Positions 8,664-17,043 of a stretch of DNA of 64,000 bases are shown in pieces; position 1 is the first letter of the stretch; the number at the start of each line of letters is the position of its first letter. The notes beneath the pieces were generated by a model. The model was not told the origin of the DNA. It worked only from the letters and a program-made list of their open reading frames with translations, and searched no databases. The translations under genes were made by a program, and so were the position numbers. The DNA comes from Oceanospirillaceae bacterium (lineage in GTDB: Bacteria; Pseudomonadota; Gammaproteobacteria; Pseudomonadales; Balneatricaceae): positions 1-64,000 of the forward strand of contig JAHEDZ010000016.1 of the NCBI GenBank assembly GCA_024640955.1, given 5' to 3'.

Positions 8664-9752
8664 TTAACGCGCCTTAAGTACTACGCCACACTCAATATGA
8701 TCGGTGTACGGGAATTGATCGAAGAGCGCGAAGCGCTCGATTTTATGGGTTTCGCACAGCTGCTCAAGGTTTGACGCGAGGGTTTCAGGGTTACATGAGA
8801 TGTAGAGAATATCCTCGTACCCCTGCACCTGCTTGATGGTCTCATTGTCTAAACCCGCACGTGGCGGATCGACCAGCACCGTGCGAAAATCACAGGCATC
8901 CAAGTCTACATCCGACGTACGGCGTGTGATCAAATTTCCACGCAGCACCTGAGTAAACTCTTCCGAGGAGAGGCGCAATATCGATACGTTATCGATAGCG
9001 TTTCTCTCTATATTGACCTGGGCGGCACGCACCGACTCCTTAGAGATCTCAGTGCCGACCACCTGCCTAAAATTCTGAGCCAGCGGCAAAGAGAAGTTAC
9101 CATTGCCACAGTAGAACTCGACGAGGTCCCCCTCTTTGTCACGCGTTGCATCGATGGCCCACTCCAGCATCTGTTCGCAGACGCGAGCGTTTGGCTGCGT
9201 GAAGGAGTTCTCTGTCTGTTTGTAGTGATAGTCGCGACCATTCACGCACAGTGTCTCAAAGACAAAGTCGCGATCCAGCACGATCTTATTCTTCCGAGAG
9301 CGACCAACAATATCGATACCGAACTGCTCGCGTAGCGGGCGTACCGCTTCGATCCACGCTTCGCCGATTTTGCGGTGATACAGCAGGCTGACCAGCAGTT
9401 CGCCCGATAGCGTTGCAAGAAAATCGACTTGAAACAGCCGTGCACGCAGCTCTTTATCTCCTTTCACCGCCTCGAGAAACGGAAACATCATATCGGCGAT
9501 ACGACGGTCTACCATCTGGCATTCGGTCAGTTTGTACTTATCATGCTTAGAACCTGGCTCAAACATCACGTAGTCGAGCTCATCCTCGTCATGCCAAACG
9601 CGAAACTCAGCGCGCATACGGTAGTGTTCTGTCGGTGAGCGGTAGAGCTCCATCTCGGGCGGATTGAAGCGCTCGAAGAGCTGCTGCATGCGCTGTTGCT
9701 TGGTGCTTAACTGCTCTTCGTATTTAGCGGGGTCTACCTGTGGCAGTGGCAT
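8664..9752 (-). CDS. trmA: tRNA (uracil-54-C5)-methyltransferase
   Basis: TrmA makes 5-methyluridine at position 54 of the tRNA T loop, using SAM. At 362 residues it matches E. coli TrmA (366). The SAM-binding stretch VEFYCGNGNFSLPLAQ, DPPRAGLD, the nucleophile C320 in ISCNPETLASNL and the general base E354 in HIECGVVLK are all present. The last two have the same 34-residue spacing as C324 and E358 in E. coli. The N-terminus (MPLPQVDPAKYEEQLSTK) is family-typical. It diverges from metG across about 120 bp. Confidence 0.95.
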   Translation of the reverse strand: MPLPQVDPAKYEEQLSTKQQRMQQLFERFNPPEMELYRSPTEHYRMRAEFRVWHDEDELDYVMFEPGSKHDKYKLTECQMVDRRIADMMFPFLEAVKGDKELRARLFQVDFLATLSGELLVSLLYHRKIGEAWIEAVRPLREQFGIDIVGRSRKNKIVLDRDFVFETLCVNGRDYHYKQTENSFTQPNARVCEQMLEWAIDATRDKEGDLVEFYCGNGNFSLPLAQNFRQVVGTEISKESVRAAQVNIERNAIDNVSILRLSSEEFTQVLRGNLITRRTSDVDLDACDFRTVLVDPPRAGLDNETIKQVQGYEDILYISCNPETLASNLEQLCETHKIERFALFDQFPYTDHIECGVVLKAR

Positions 9753-9872
9753 GTAATTCTTACCTGTGAATCTGTTTGGGCGAGTCGGGCGCGGATTCTA
9801 CCACTTTATCCCTGCCGCCTGAACGCGTAGAATCTGGCGATCTTTCATTTAGCCAATCAGAATCCATCGACG

Positions 9873-11897
9873 ATGAGCAACGAGCGTAAAATACTGGTCA
9901 CCAGCGCCCTTCCCTATGCCAATGGGCCGATCCATCTGGGCCACCTTGTAGAGTATATCCAGACCGACATTTGGGTGCGTTTCCAGAAGCAGCGCGGCAA
10001 CACCTGCACCTACGTCTGTGCGGATGATGCACACGGCACGCCAATCATGCTCAAAGCGGATCAGATGGGCATCACGCCACAACAACTGATCGACAAAGTT
10101 AGCGAAGAGCATCAGCGTGACTTTGCCGGCTTTATGGTGAATTTTGACAACTACTACTCGACGCATTCGGAAGAAAATCGCGAGTTCGCCTCGTTGATCT
10201 ACACGCGTCTGCGTGACGCCGGTCATATCGCCAAACGCACGATCACTCAGGCCTACGACCCTGAGAAAGAGATGTTCTTACCGGATCGTTTCATCAAGGG
10301 CGAGTGCCCCAAGTGTGGTGCCGCTGATCAGTACGGCGACTCTTGCGAGGCCTGTGGAGCAACCTACAGCCCAACAGAGCTGAAGAACGCCTACTCTGCT
10401 GTATCCGGCGCTAAACCGATTGAGAAGGACTCTGAGCACTACTTCTTCAAACTTGAGAATTTCGAAGAGTTTCTCCAAGGCTGGGTGGACACGCACGTTC
10501 AATCGCAGATGAAGCACAAACTCAATGAATGGTTTGAGTCAGGTCTGCAGCAGTGGGACATCTCTCGTGATGCACCCTACTGGGGCTTTGAGATCCCGGA
10601 CGCGCCAGGCAAATACTTCTATGTCTGGCTAGATGCACCAATCGGCTACATGGCCAGCTTCAAAAACTGGGCCGATAAAAATGGCGTCAACTTCGACGAA
10701 TACTGGGCCAAAGATAGCGATGCCGAGCTTTACCACTTTATCGGTAAAGATATCGCATACTTTCACACGCTCTTCTGGCCAGCTGAACTCCACGGTGCTG
10801 GCTTCCGCACACCAACCGGTGTCTTCTGCCACGGCTTTCTGACCGTCAACGGGCAGAAGATGTCGAAGTCGCGTGGCACCTTCATTATGGCTGAGACCTA
10901 CCTTAACCACCTCAAACCTGAGTACTTACGCTACTACTTCGCAGCGAAGCTCGGTTCCGGCATTGATGATATCGACCTTAGCCTCGATGATTTCCGTCTG
11001 CGCGTAAACGCCGATCTGGTCAATAAGGTGGTTAACATCGCCAGTCGTTGCGCTGGCTTTATCGTGAAGAAGTTCGATGGCCAACTTGCTGATGAACTTG
11101 CCGAGCCAGCTCTCTATGCAGAAGCCGTTGCGGCCGGCACCAGCATCGCAGAAGCCTACGAGAAGCGCGAGTATGCCCGAGCGATGCGTGAAATCATGGC
11201 ACTAGCTGACAAAGCAAACCAGTACATCGATGCTGCCCAGCCTTGGGTACTCGCTAAACAGGAAGGTATGGAGGCCCAAGTCCAGGCCTGCTGCTCGATG
11301 GGTATCAACCTGTTCCGTGTCATCCTCAACTACCTGGCACCGGTGTTACCGGAAGTCGCAAAACAGGGTGCGGCCTTCCTCAATATTGATGATCAGAGCT
11401 GGGATGCAATTCAGACACCGCTACGCAACCACAAGATCAACAAGTTCAAGCCGCTAATGCAGCGTGTTGAGCCGGAGCAGATCGAGAAGGTTATCGAAGA
11501 TTCGAAGCAGAATTTGCAAGCGGCTCAGGCGAACGCTCCGGCAAAAAAACAGAGCCTAGAGCCGATCGCTGACGAGATCAGTTTTGATGACTTTGCCAAG
11601 GTTGACCTGCGTGTTGTGCGCATCGCTAAAGCCGAGCATGTTGAGGGTGCAGATAAGCTACTGCGCCTGACGCTGGATCTGGGCGAAGGTGAGCGCAATG
11701 TCTTTGCCGGTATCAAATCGGCATACGCCCCTGAGGAACTCGAGGGCAAGCTGACCGTGATGGTCGCAAACCTGGCACCACGTAAAATGAAGTTTGGTAT
11801 GTCTGAAGGCATGGTGTTGGCAGCGGGTCCCGGTGGTAAAGATCTTTGGATTCTCGAACCCCATTCAGGCGCTCAGCCTGGGATGCGGATTAAGTAA
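9873..11897 (+). CDS. metG: methionyl-tRNA synthetase
   Basis: MetG charges tRNA-Met and initiator tRNA. The class I signature motifs are present: the HIGH-type [14 protein letters not shown] near residue 22 and KMSKSRG in [13 protein letters not shown] zinc knuckle follows in the connective domain ([20 protein letters not shown]). After the anticodon-binding helices, the C-terminal Trbp111-like dimerisation and tRNA-binding domain begins around residue 568 ([20 protein letters not shown]). The 674-residue length matches the E. coli dimeric form. The stop codon lies one base from the stop of the convergent small gene. Confidence 0.97.
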   Translation: MSNERKILVTSALPYANGPIHLGHLVEYIQTDIWVRFQKQRGNTCTYVCADDAHGTPIMLKADQMGITPQQLIDKVSEEHQRDFAGFMVNFDNYYSTHSEENREFASLIYTRLRDAGHIAKRTITQAYDPEKEMFLPDRFIKGECPKCGAADQYGDSCEACGATYSPTELKNAYSAVSGAKPIEKDSEHYFFKLENFEEFLQGWVDTHVQSQMKHKLNEWFESGLQQWDISRDAPYWGFEIPDAPGKYFYVWLDAPIGYMASFKNWADKNGVNFDEYWAKDSDAELYHFIGKDIAYFHTLFWPAELHGAGFRTPTGVFCHGFLTVNGQKMSKSRGTFIMAETYLNHLKPEYLRYYFAAKLGSGIDDIDLSLDDFRLRVNADLVNKVVNIASRCAGFIVKKFDGQLADELAEPALYAEAVAAGTSIAEAYEKREYARAMREIMALADKANQYIDAAQPWVLAKQEGMEAQVQACCSMGINLFRVILNYLAPVLPEVAKQGAAFLNIDDQSWDAIQTPLRNHKINKFKPLMQRVEPEQIEKVIEDSKQNLQAAQANAPAKKQSLEPIADEISFDDFAKVDLRVVRIAKAEHVEGADKLLRLTLDLGEGERNVFAGIKSAYAPEELEGKLTVMVANLAPRKMKFGMSEGMVLAAGPGGKDLWILEPHSGAQPGMRIK

Positions 11898-11898
11898 C

Positions 11899-12210
11899 CT
11901 ACGAGAGATCCTCGTCCGGGTTGTTGAGCCGAACCAGCATCGGCTCAACAGGTCCGCTGTCTATACCAATCATCTCATTGTATGGGCTGGAGTGGCTCAG
12001 CATCGTTTCGTTGATGCCTAGCCCTTTAAAGGGTTTCTTAGCCGCGAGTTGAGAGCGAAACATGAGCGGCTTACCGGTGTCATCAACAACCTGATAATCC
12101 TTAGAATTTATTTTTACATCAACAAGATAGATCTCACACTCAAAGGACTTTAACACCAATTGATCGATGACCGGCCGCTCACTCTGCAACGCATCTAATT
12201 TGATCTTCAT
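11899..12210 (-). CDS. DUF6482-like small protein
   Basis: The 103-residue cytoplasmic protein begins MKIKLDALQ and contains the pattern LKSFECEIYLVDVKI followed by VVDDTGKPLMFRS. This resembles the DUF6482 family found in Pseudomonas, Marinobacter and relatives. That assignment is from memory of the family pattern, without a search. No function is known. The frame converges tail to tail with metG. GAGGA lies just upstream of the start ATG at 12210. Confidence 0.65.
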   Translation of the reverse strand: MKIKLDALQSERPVIDQLVLKSFECEIYLVDVKINSKDYQVVDDTGKPLMFRSQLAAKKPFKGLGINETMLSHSSPYNEMIGIDSGPVEPMLVRLNNPDEDLS

Positions 12211-12304
12211 TCGTCCTCCTCACGTAGATAACTCACTGATTACGTTGCTACACTGGGGTTAGATTGCCACCTCAGATATCGAGTTTGAAGGATACCCGCA
12301 GCAG

Positions 12305-12787
12305 ATGAATCCCGTTGGCCTATTTCTCATTTCGCTAGTCGTTATTGGTGGATACCTTTGGTATCACAAGCAGCCAGCAGAGAGACGTCCGCTTGCGCTA
12401 CTCAAACTCTGTTTAATTATTATCGGTCTCGCTCTACTTTATCTCACCATCACTGGAAAGCTTCACTGGATCGGAGCCTTCTTTGCCGTACTACTCCCCT
12501 TTTTTACCAAACTTTTCCCGTGGATCATGCGCGGCTTAGGCCTGTTTCGATTCTTCAAGCGCAACCAAGGGGCAAGCCAACCTCGCAGCAATCGAGCATC
12601 GGGGCCTATGACCACTGCTCAAGCGCGGGAAATTTTGGGTGTTGAACCGGGAGCAACACGTCAAGAGATTGTTGAAGCGCATCGCAGACTGATACAGAAG
12701 GTGCATCCCGACCGAGGCGGCAATGATTGGCTGGCATCGCAACTCAACGCAGCCAAAGAGTTGCTACTGCAGCGGCTAAACGATTAG
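12305..12787 (+). CDS. membrane-anchored J-domain protein
   Basis: The 160-residue protein has two hydrophobic segments in the N-terminal half (about residues 4-20 and 33-75) and a basic linker. A compact C-terminal J domain (about 103-158) carries the essential HPD at 134-136 (KVHPDRGG). J domains stimulate DnaK-type chaperones. This layout (membrane anchor plus short C-terminal J domain lacking G/F and zinc regions) is like Pam18/TIM14 and DjlA-type specialised co-chaperones. The client is unknown and no dnaK is nearby. The upstream AAGGA is 12 bases from the start, a long spacing. Confidence 0.8.
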   Translation: MNPVGLFLISLVVIGGYLWYHKQPAERRPLALLKLCLIIIGLALLYLTITGKLHWIGAFFAVLLPFFTKLFPWIMRGLGLFRFFKRNQGASQPRSNRASGPMTTAQAREILGVEPGATRQEIVEAHRRLIQKVHPDRGGNDWLASQLNAAKELLLQRLND

Positions 12788-12809
12788 CGTCGTATAGGGG
12801 TGAGCTGGT

Positions 12810-13841
12810 TTAAGGCAAATCAGCGCGCAAGCGCTTCTGTGCTAGCAGTGGTTCAGTGCCGGGATAGAGTATCAACTCGCTACCAAGCAGCAGTTGAGTG
12901 TTTGCCAGGCGCAGCACTTCACCATCCGGAACAAACCGCAAACTGCGCCCCGAACCGCGAAGCCGCTCATCCTCTATCTGCAGTAGGAGCTGGCCAGCAC
13001 TGAGCAGGCGCCAGCTTCCGCTGTAACTCTCACGCTCGCCGGTTGAGTTGATAAGACTTAAATCGAATCGCTCACTGTCTATCAGCTGTAGACCAATCTG
13101 ACGAGCACGTTGGGGATCACGACTGTAGTAGCGTGTTTTCAGGAGCATACGCTGCAAGTCCCCGTACCGCGCACAGCCCCTCAATTGCCTGGCGCCAGCA
13201 CGGAATTCGGCACTTAATGCGTACTCGACGCCCAGCTTGTCGAAACATTGAGCTCGACGGACTGTAAAGCCTGTCCCGTTGCCCTGCCAGCGCCAGCGGT
13301 TACCGGAGATAGAGAGCTCAGGCTCCGTCAGTCTCCAGGATTTCAGTCGGGTGCTGTCATGCACCTCCAAAACTCCTGGTTTCAGATCGGCGTACCAGAC
13401 CGGATTCAAGCCCCCTGCACGTAGCTCAATTCCTTCCAGCCGATGCCGACAAGTGGCGATATCACCGCCAAGCATCTGCAGCTCGGAGATCAGTTGACCC
13501 GGCTCCCCCCACGCCTCTAGATAGATGCCCACACCCATGGGGGCTGTGGCAAGACGCTCGATAATCGCCCCTCGCAACTCCTCGCTAACCTGACCGGCAC
13601 TCTCCCAGCGCATCCCATTACAGCCGCGCAGTTGGAGCTGATTGTCGACTGCACGCACCAAACCGCGAAAATAGGTCTGTGCGTTGATCGGTAACTCTGG
13701 CACAGAGGAGCAGCCTTGCAACAAAGCGAGAAGCAGCAGGCCGGTGCCTTGCCAGATCGGCAGACGCGCCAAATTCAGACAACGGCGCAGAAAACCAGTC
13801 AGAAAACGAACGATCGGTAGAACAGGAAACAGAGACTTCAC
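12810..13841 (-). CDS. putative outer-membrane lipoprotein (COG3650-like)
   Basis: A hydrophobic N-terminal stretch ends in a lipobox (LLALLQGC) with the lipidated cysteine near residue 44. The following residue is serine, which favours sorting to the outer membrane. The mature part contains YFRGLVRAVDNQLQLRGC and later ARQLRGCARYGDL, a pattern I associate with the COG3650 predicted membrane-protein group. The long basic pre-lipobox region is unusual, and a GTG start at 13841 is used. An internal start nearer the hydrophobic segment is possible. Function unknown. Confidence 0.65.
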   Translation of the reverse strand: MKSLFPVLPIVRFLTGFLRRCLNLARLPIWQGTGLLLLALLQGCSSVPELPINAQTYFRGLVRAVDNQLQLRGCNGMRWESAGQVSEELRGAIIERLATAPMGVGIYLEAWGEPGQLISELQMLGGDIATCRHRLEGIELRAGGLNPVWYADLKPGVLEVHDSTRLKSWRLTEPELSISGNRWRWQGNGTGFTVRRAQCFDKLGVEYALSAEFRAGARQLRGCARYGDLQRMLLKTRYYSRDPQRARQIGLQLIDSERFDLSLINSTGERESYSGSWRLLSAGQLLLQIEDERLRGSGRSLRFVPDGEVLRLANTQLLLGSELILYPGTEPLLAQKRLRADLP

Positions 13842-14055
13842 GGCGATTGTGCCTATCCTTGAGCAATTAGAAACTATAAAACTTATCTGCTTAATTTTTT
13901 ATAGCGCAAGATTTGTCGCAAATATGCAACAGACGAACTAAGCTCAGTGCAAATTATGTGACCTGCCTAAATATTTGCCGAGCGTTGGTACGCTTCGCGC
14001 AACTCAGCTTAGGTGAAATATTGCAGAAACAAAAGCTTAGCGACAAGCCGAAAGT

Positions 14056-15095
14056 ATGCAGCAGACCGACATTATCCTTATCGATAGCGAATCCACTGCC
14101 ATTGACGCCATCAGTGAAATTTGCGGGCCATTGGTAGCTGGTATCGATAGCGCGATGGATGAAGCTAGTGCGATAGAGCAGTTAGCGCGCAAGCACTACG
14201 GTATCGCGATCGTCGATGTCTCGATCTGCGACAGCTCGGGCTTTAAACTCTACGACTACATTCTCAAAGCTCACAAGAGCACGCGAGTCCTGCTACGCTG
14301 CCGTCAAACCGAAGTGATGGAGGCGATCTCAGCAACTCGCAACGGTTGTTTCGCCTTTTTCCAGCTAACCAGTATGCAGGTACAGTTGCCCCACCTAGTT
14401 CAGGCGGCAGCGCAGATAGACCAGCGCCGAGCAGATTATCCATGACCTGTTTGGCTACCAGGCAGGCGCATTTCCCGAAGCCAAAACAGCCGAGATTGGA
14501 CTGCTAAAACGCACAGAGGGCGGCAGCCTGCTGCTGCATCATGTCGACACACTTCCACAGAGCGTGCAGACGCAGATTATTAAGCTGCTTGAGTCAGGTC
14601 TCTACCGCCCGCTTGGCGCGTTCTACAACGAGACACTGAAGACACGCATTATCGCTACAGCAGATCGCGACCTTGAGTCTGAAATGCTGTCCGGCAACCT
14701 GACTGAAGAGCTCTACTATCAACTTCAAGCGATGCAGATCAAAGTCCCCGAACTTGCGGAGCACGCCGAAGACATCCCTCCACTGATCAAGCAACGCGCA
14801 AAACAGGCAGCCAAGCTATATAACTATGCTAGCGGTAGTTTCAGCTCCGGCGCCATGCAACTGCTAACAGAGGCGTCTTGGCCTGGAAATGTCAAACAGC
14901 TGTTCGATTTTATTGATGAGTGTGTCGCCACTTATACCAAAGGCGGCGCGATTGGCTGACCGTAACCGCACGGACTTCTACAAGCTGTTGAAGCGCAACA
15001 ACCTGGATCCATCCAACTTCAAACACCGCCCTGCCGTCGTTAAACGTTCGGGGCAGCGCGGGCCACTTCCACGCCCACGACTGAAAATGGCCTAA
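14056..15095 (+). pseudogene. collapsed GlrR/QseF-like sigma-54 response regulator
   Basis: Three fragments in three frames follow the order of a sigma-54-dependent response regulator. Fragment 1 (14056-14445) is receiver-like (IILIDSES start, IVDVSI around the usual phospho-aspartate). Fragment 2 begins at CAT 14441 in another frame with DLFGYQAGAFPEA, matching the GAFTGA loop. It continues through GGSLLLHHVD (Walker B position, DE replaced by HH), ATADRDL and WPGNVKQL, and stops at 14959. Fragment 3 begins near 14940 in the third frame with KAARLADRNRTDFYKLL, the Fis-type helix-turn-helix typical of GlrR, and ends at 15095. Linker and Walker A (GESGTGKE) sequences are missing at the first junction, and inter-domain residues at the second. 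Internal deletions plus frameshifts best explain this. Confidence 0.8.
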
Positions 15096-15149
15096 ACCAC
15101 TTTAGATTTGATCCTGGGCCCAGACAGGGCTCGGGACACTCTTTTTGCG

Positions 15150-15626
15150 CTATTTAAATTTGGCGATCGGCGCAAATTGTCCCCGGGTGGCTCGCACTAG
15201 ATCATTCGGCGCCAGTTCGATCTCCAGCCCTCGACGACCAGCACTTACATAGAGTGTTTCCAGTGACTCAGCACTCTGATCGATCAACGTAGCAAAACCA
15301 CGCTTTTGACCCAACGGACTGATTCCGCCAACCAAGTATCCGGTTAAACGCTGAGCCACCTGGGGATCAGCCATCGAAACCCTCTTCGTCTTCAAGGCTT
15401 TTGCTGCTGCTTTAAGATCTAAGGTTGCCGCAACTGGAATCACAGCTACCGCCAAAGCATTGGGACCTCTGTCAGTCTCCAGCATCAACGTCTTAAAGAC
15501 CTGGGCAGGATCGAGATTTAACTTCTGTGCAGCTTCGAGACCATAAGCGGCCCCAGGTGCATGTTCATACTGATGAGTGTTGAAGCTTATCTTTGCCTTT
15601 TTAGCGGTATCTATGGCCGGCGTCAT
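15150..15626 (-). CDS. ybaK: Cys-tRNA(Pro)/Cys-tRNA(Cys) deacylase YbaK
   Basis: YbaK hydrolyses Cys-tRNA(Pro) mischarged by prolyl-tRNA synthetase. The 158-residue product shows the family pattern: MTPAIDTAKKAKISFNTHQYEH, AQVFKTLMLE with the conserved lysine, KRVSMADPQVAQRLTGYLVGGISPLGQK, and a terminal GLEIELAPNDLVRAT. It begins three bases after the stop of the CigR-like gene and is probably co-transcribed with it. Confidence 0.94.
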   Translation of the reverse strand: MTPAIDTAKKAKISFNTHQYEHAPGAAYGLEAAQKLNLDPAQVFKTLMLETDRGPNALAVAVIPVAATLDLKAAAKALKTKRVSMADPQVAQRLTGYLVGGISPLGQKRGFATLIDQSAESLETLYVSAGRRGLEIELAPNDLVRATRGQFAPIAKFK

Positions 15627-15629
15627 CGG

Positions 15630-16184
15630 TTAGTTTGATTCCAATATCCTGATTGCTCGATCACTCAGATCAATTACATCCAAAATGGTACCGCGACCCT
15701 CCATCACACGCAAAATGCGATCACCGACACGTAAGAGTTCGACGGCATCCTCGCGACCAGTAACGCGGCGCAGCAGTTCATCCGGCATAGGCTCCGCCTC
15801 GCGGTAGGTCTCGCGGTCGATCACCTCACCGCGCTGAAGTTTCATCTGCCAACCCGGGGGCAAACTACCGCCCCGTGCTAACTTCTTCTGCAAACCAGGC
15901 GGTAGCTGCTTTGCTGCTCCAGTCGCTTGGGTGGGCACTGAGTTCTTGGTGAAACCGTACTCCTTCTCTAACACGAGGCTCGCCAGCTCATCCCGCTGAG
16001 CATTTGTCAGCTCTGGCAAGAGCGCACTGGGCTGCTCAACCTCGTTGCTTTGCTGGCGCGACTGCTTCGCCGCCTTCCAAGATTTATCCTTTCCCTTACC
16101 CTCAGGCTTCGCCGCCAGCGTGCTCTGCGCGGGGTTAAAACTGAGTGCTACAATCAGGAGTGAATTTAGAACGCTCTTCGACAT
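15630..16184 (-). CDS. secreted CigR/RcnB-like protein
   Basis: The 184-residue protein has a signal peptide (about residues 1-24, cut after AAA or nearby) and a lysine-rich low-complexity segment. A region with LPPGLQKKLARGGSLPPGWQ follows, the hallmark of CigR/RcnB-fold periplasmic proteins, and then a C-terminal domain with LLRVGDRILRVMEGRGTILDVIDLSD. In Salmonella CigR restrains virulence regulation; here the role is unknown. GAGG lies ten bases before the ATG. Confidence 0.75.
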   Translation of the reverse strand: MSKSVLNSLLIVALSFNPAQSTLAAKPEGKGKDKSWKAAKQSRQQSNEVEQPSALLPELTNAQRDELASLVLEKEYGFTKNSVPTQATGAAKQLPPGLQKKLARGGSLPPGWQMKLQRGEVIDRETYREAEPMPDELLRRVTGREDAVELLRVGDRILRVMEGRGTILDVIDLSDRAIRILESN

Positions 16185-16266
16185 AAGTTTTCAACCTCGG
16201 GCTTTAACACTGTTAGTCTAAATTTAGTCCATAACTCCAGGCTTGCTCTAATAAAAGGAGACGCTG

Positions 16267-17043
16267 ATGCAGATCAGCCAAATCGTTCGCTACCCACTTA
16301 AGTCCTGCAAGGGTGAGAGTTTAGACCAGGTAGATCTCGGTAGGCTTGGTATAGAGGGTGATCGGAGACTCATTCTTTGCGAACCCAATGGCCGGTTTAT
16401 TACAGCGCGTAGCGAGCCCAAACTGCTTCAACTTGAGGTGCGGCCAGAACTAAATGGCTGGCGAGTAATCCACCCAAGTCTGGGTTCCACCTTTATACCG
16501 ACTGAATCATCACTCGATGACGAGGTTGAAGTCTGGGGGCGCAAAATCAACGCACCGAGGCTAGATGGATCCGAGCCCTGGTTCAGTCAACTACTAGGAC
16601 GCAATGTCGAGCTTCTATGGAACAACGAGGCGTCGGATCTGGCAGAGAAGCGCTACCCTTGGGGGCCGATATTCAGTGACGGCTATCCATTACTGATCTG
16701 CAATACCGCCTCGCTAGCGGCGATCAACCAAGCCACAGGCGGGATGTATGAGATGGATCGTTTTCGCCCTAACTTGGTGATCGATACGGACCTTCCCTGG
16801 GCGGAGGATGAGTGGGAGTGGCTGGATATTGGCGAAGTTTCGATACGCCGCTGCAAACCCTGTGAGCGCTGTGTACTGATAACGCGTGATCCGCATACCG
16901 GTGAGAAAGATCGCAATCAAGAGCCGCTTAGAACCCTTGCTAAAATTCATCGCGGCCCCAACCGCGAAGTACTTTTTGGTCAGAACTTCAGTGTTGAGCG
17001 CCCTGGGCGTATAACTGTTGGTGACCAGGTTCAGCTGCGCTGA
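16267..17043 (+). CDS. MOSC domain protein (YcbX-like, no ferredoxin domain)
   Basis: MOSC proteins bind molybdenum cofactor and often reduce N-hydroxylated substrates. Residues 1-100 form the MOSC N-terminal beta barrel (IVRYPLKSCKGE, LGIEGDRRLIL). The rest is the MOSC core, with DRFRPNLVID and the conserved cysteine motif CKPCERCVLITRDPHTGEK. At 258 residues it lacks the 2Fe-2S C-terminal domain of E. coli YcbX, so an external electron donor would be needed. AAGGAG six bases before the ATG supports the start. Its 3' end overlaps convergent tmcA by 13 bp. Confidence 0.88.
   Translation: MQISQIVRYPLKSCKGESLDQVDLGRLGIEGDRRLILCEPNGRFITARSEPKLLQLEVRPELNGWRVIHPSLGSTFIPTESSLDDEVEVWGRKINAPRLDGSEPWFSQLLGRNVELLWNNEASDLAEKRYPWGPIFSDGYPLLICNTASLAAINQATGGMYEMDRFRPNLVIDTDLPWAEDEWEWLDIGEVSIRRCKPCERCVLITRDPHTGEKDRNQEPLRTLAKIHRGPNREVLFGQNFSVERPGRITVGDQVQLR

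Noticed and set aside
17031..17043. 13-bp overlap of MOSC and tmcA genes as an annotation error
   Set aside because: Both ends match their families; a convergent overlap of this size is common in dense genomes, as with nhaD and cysG (28 bp).
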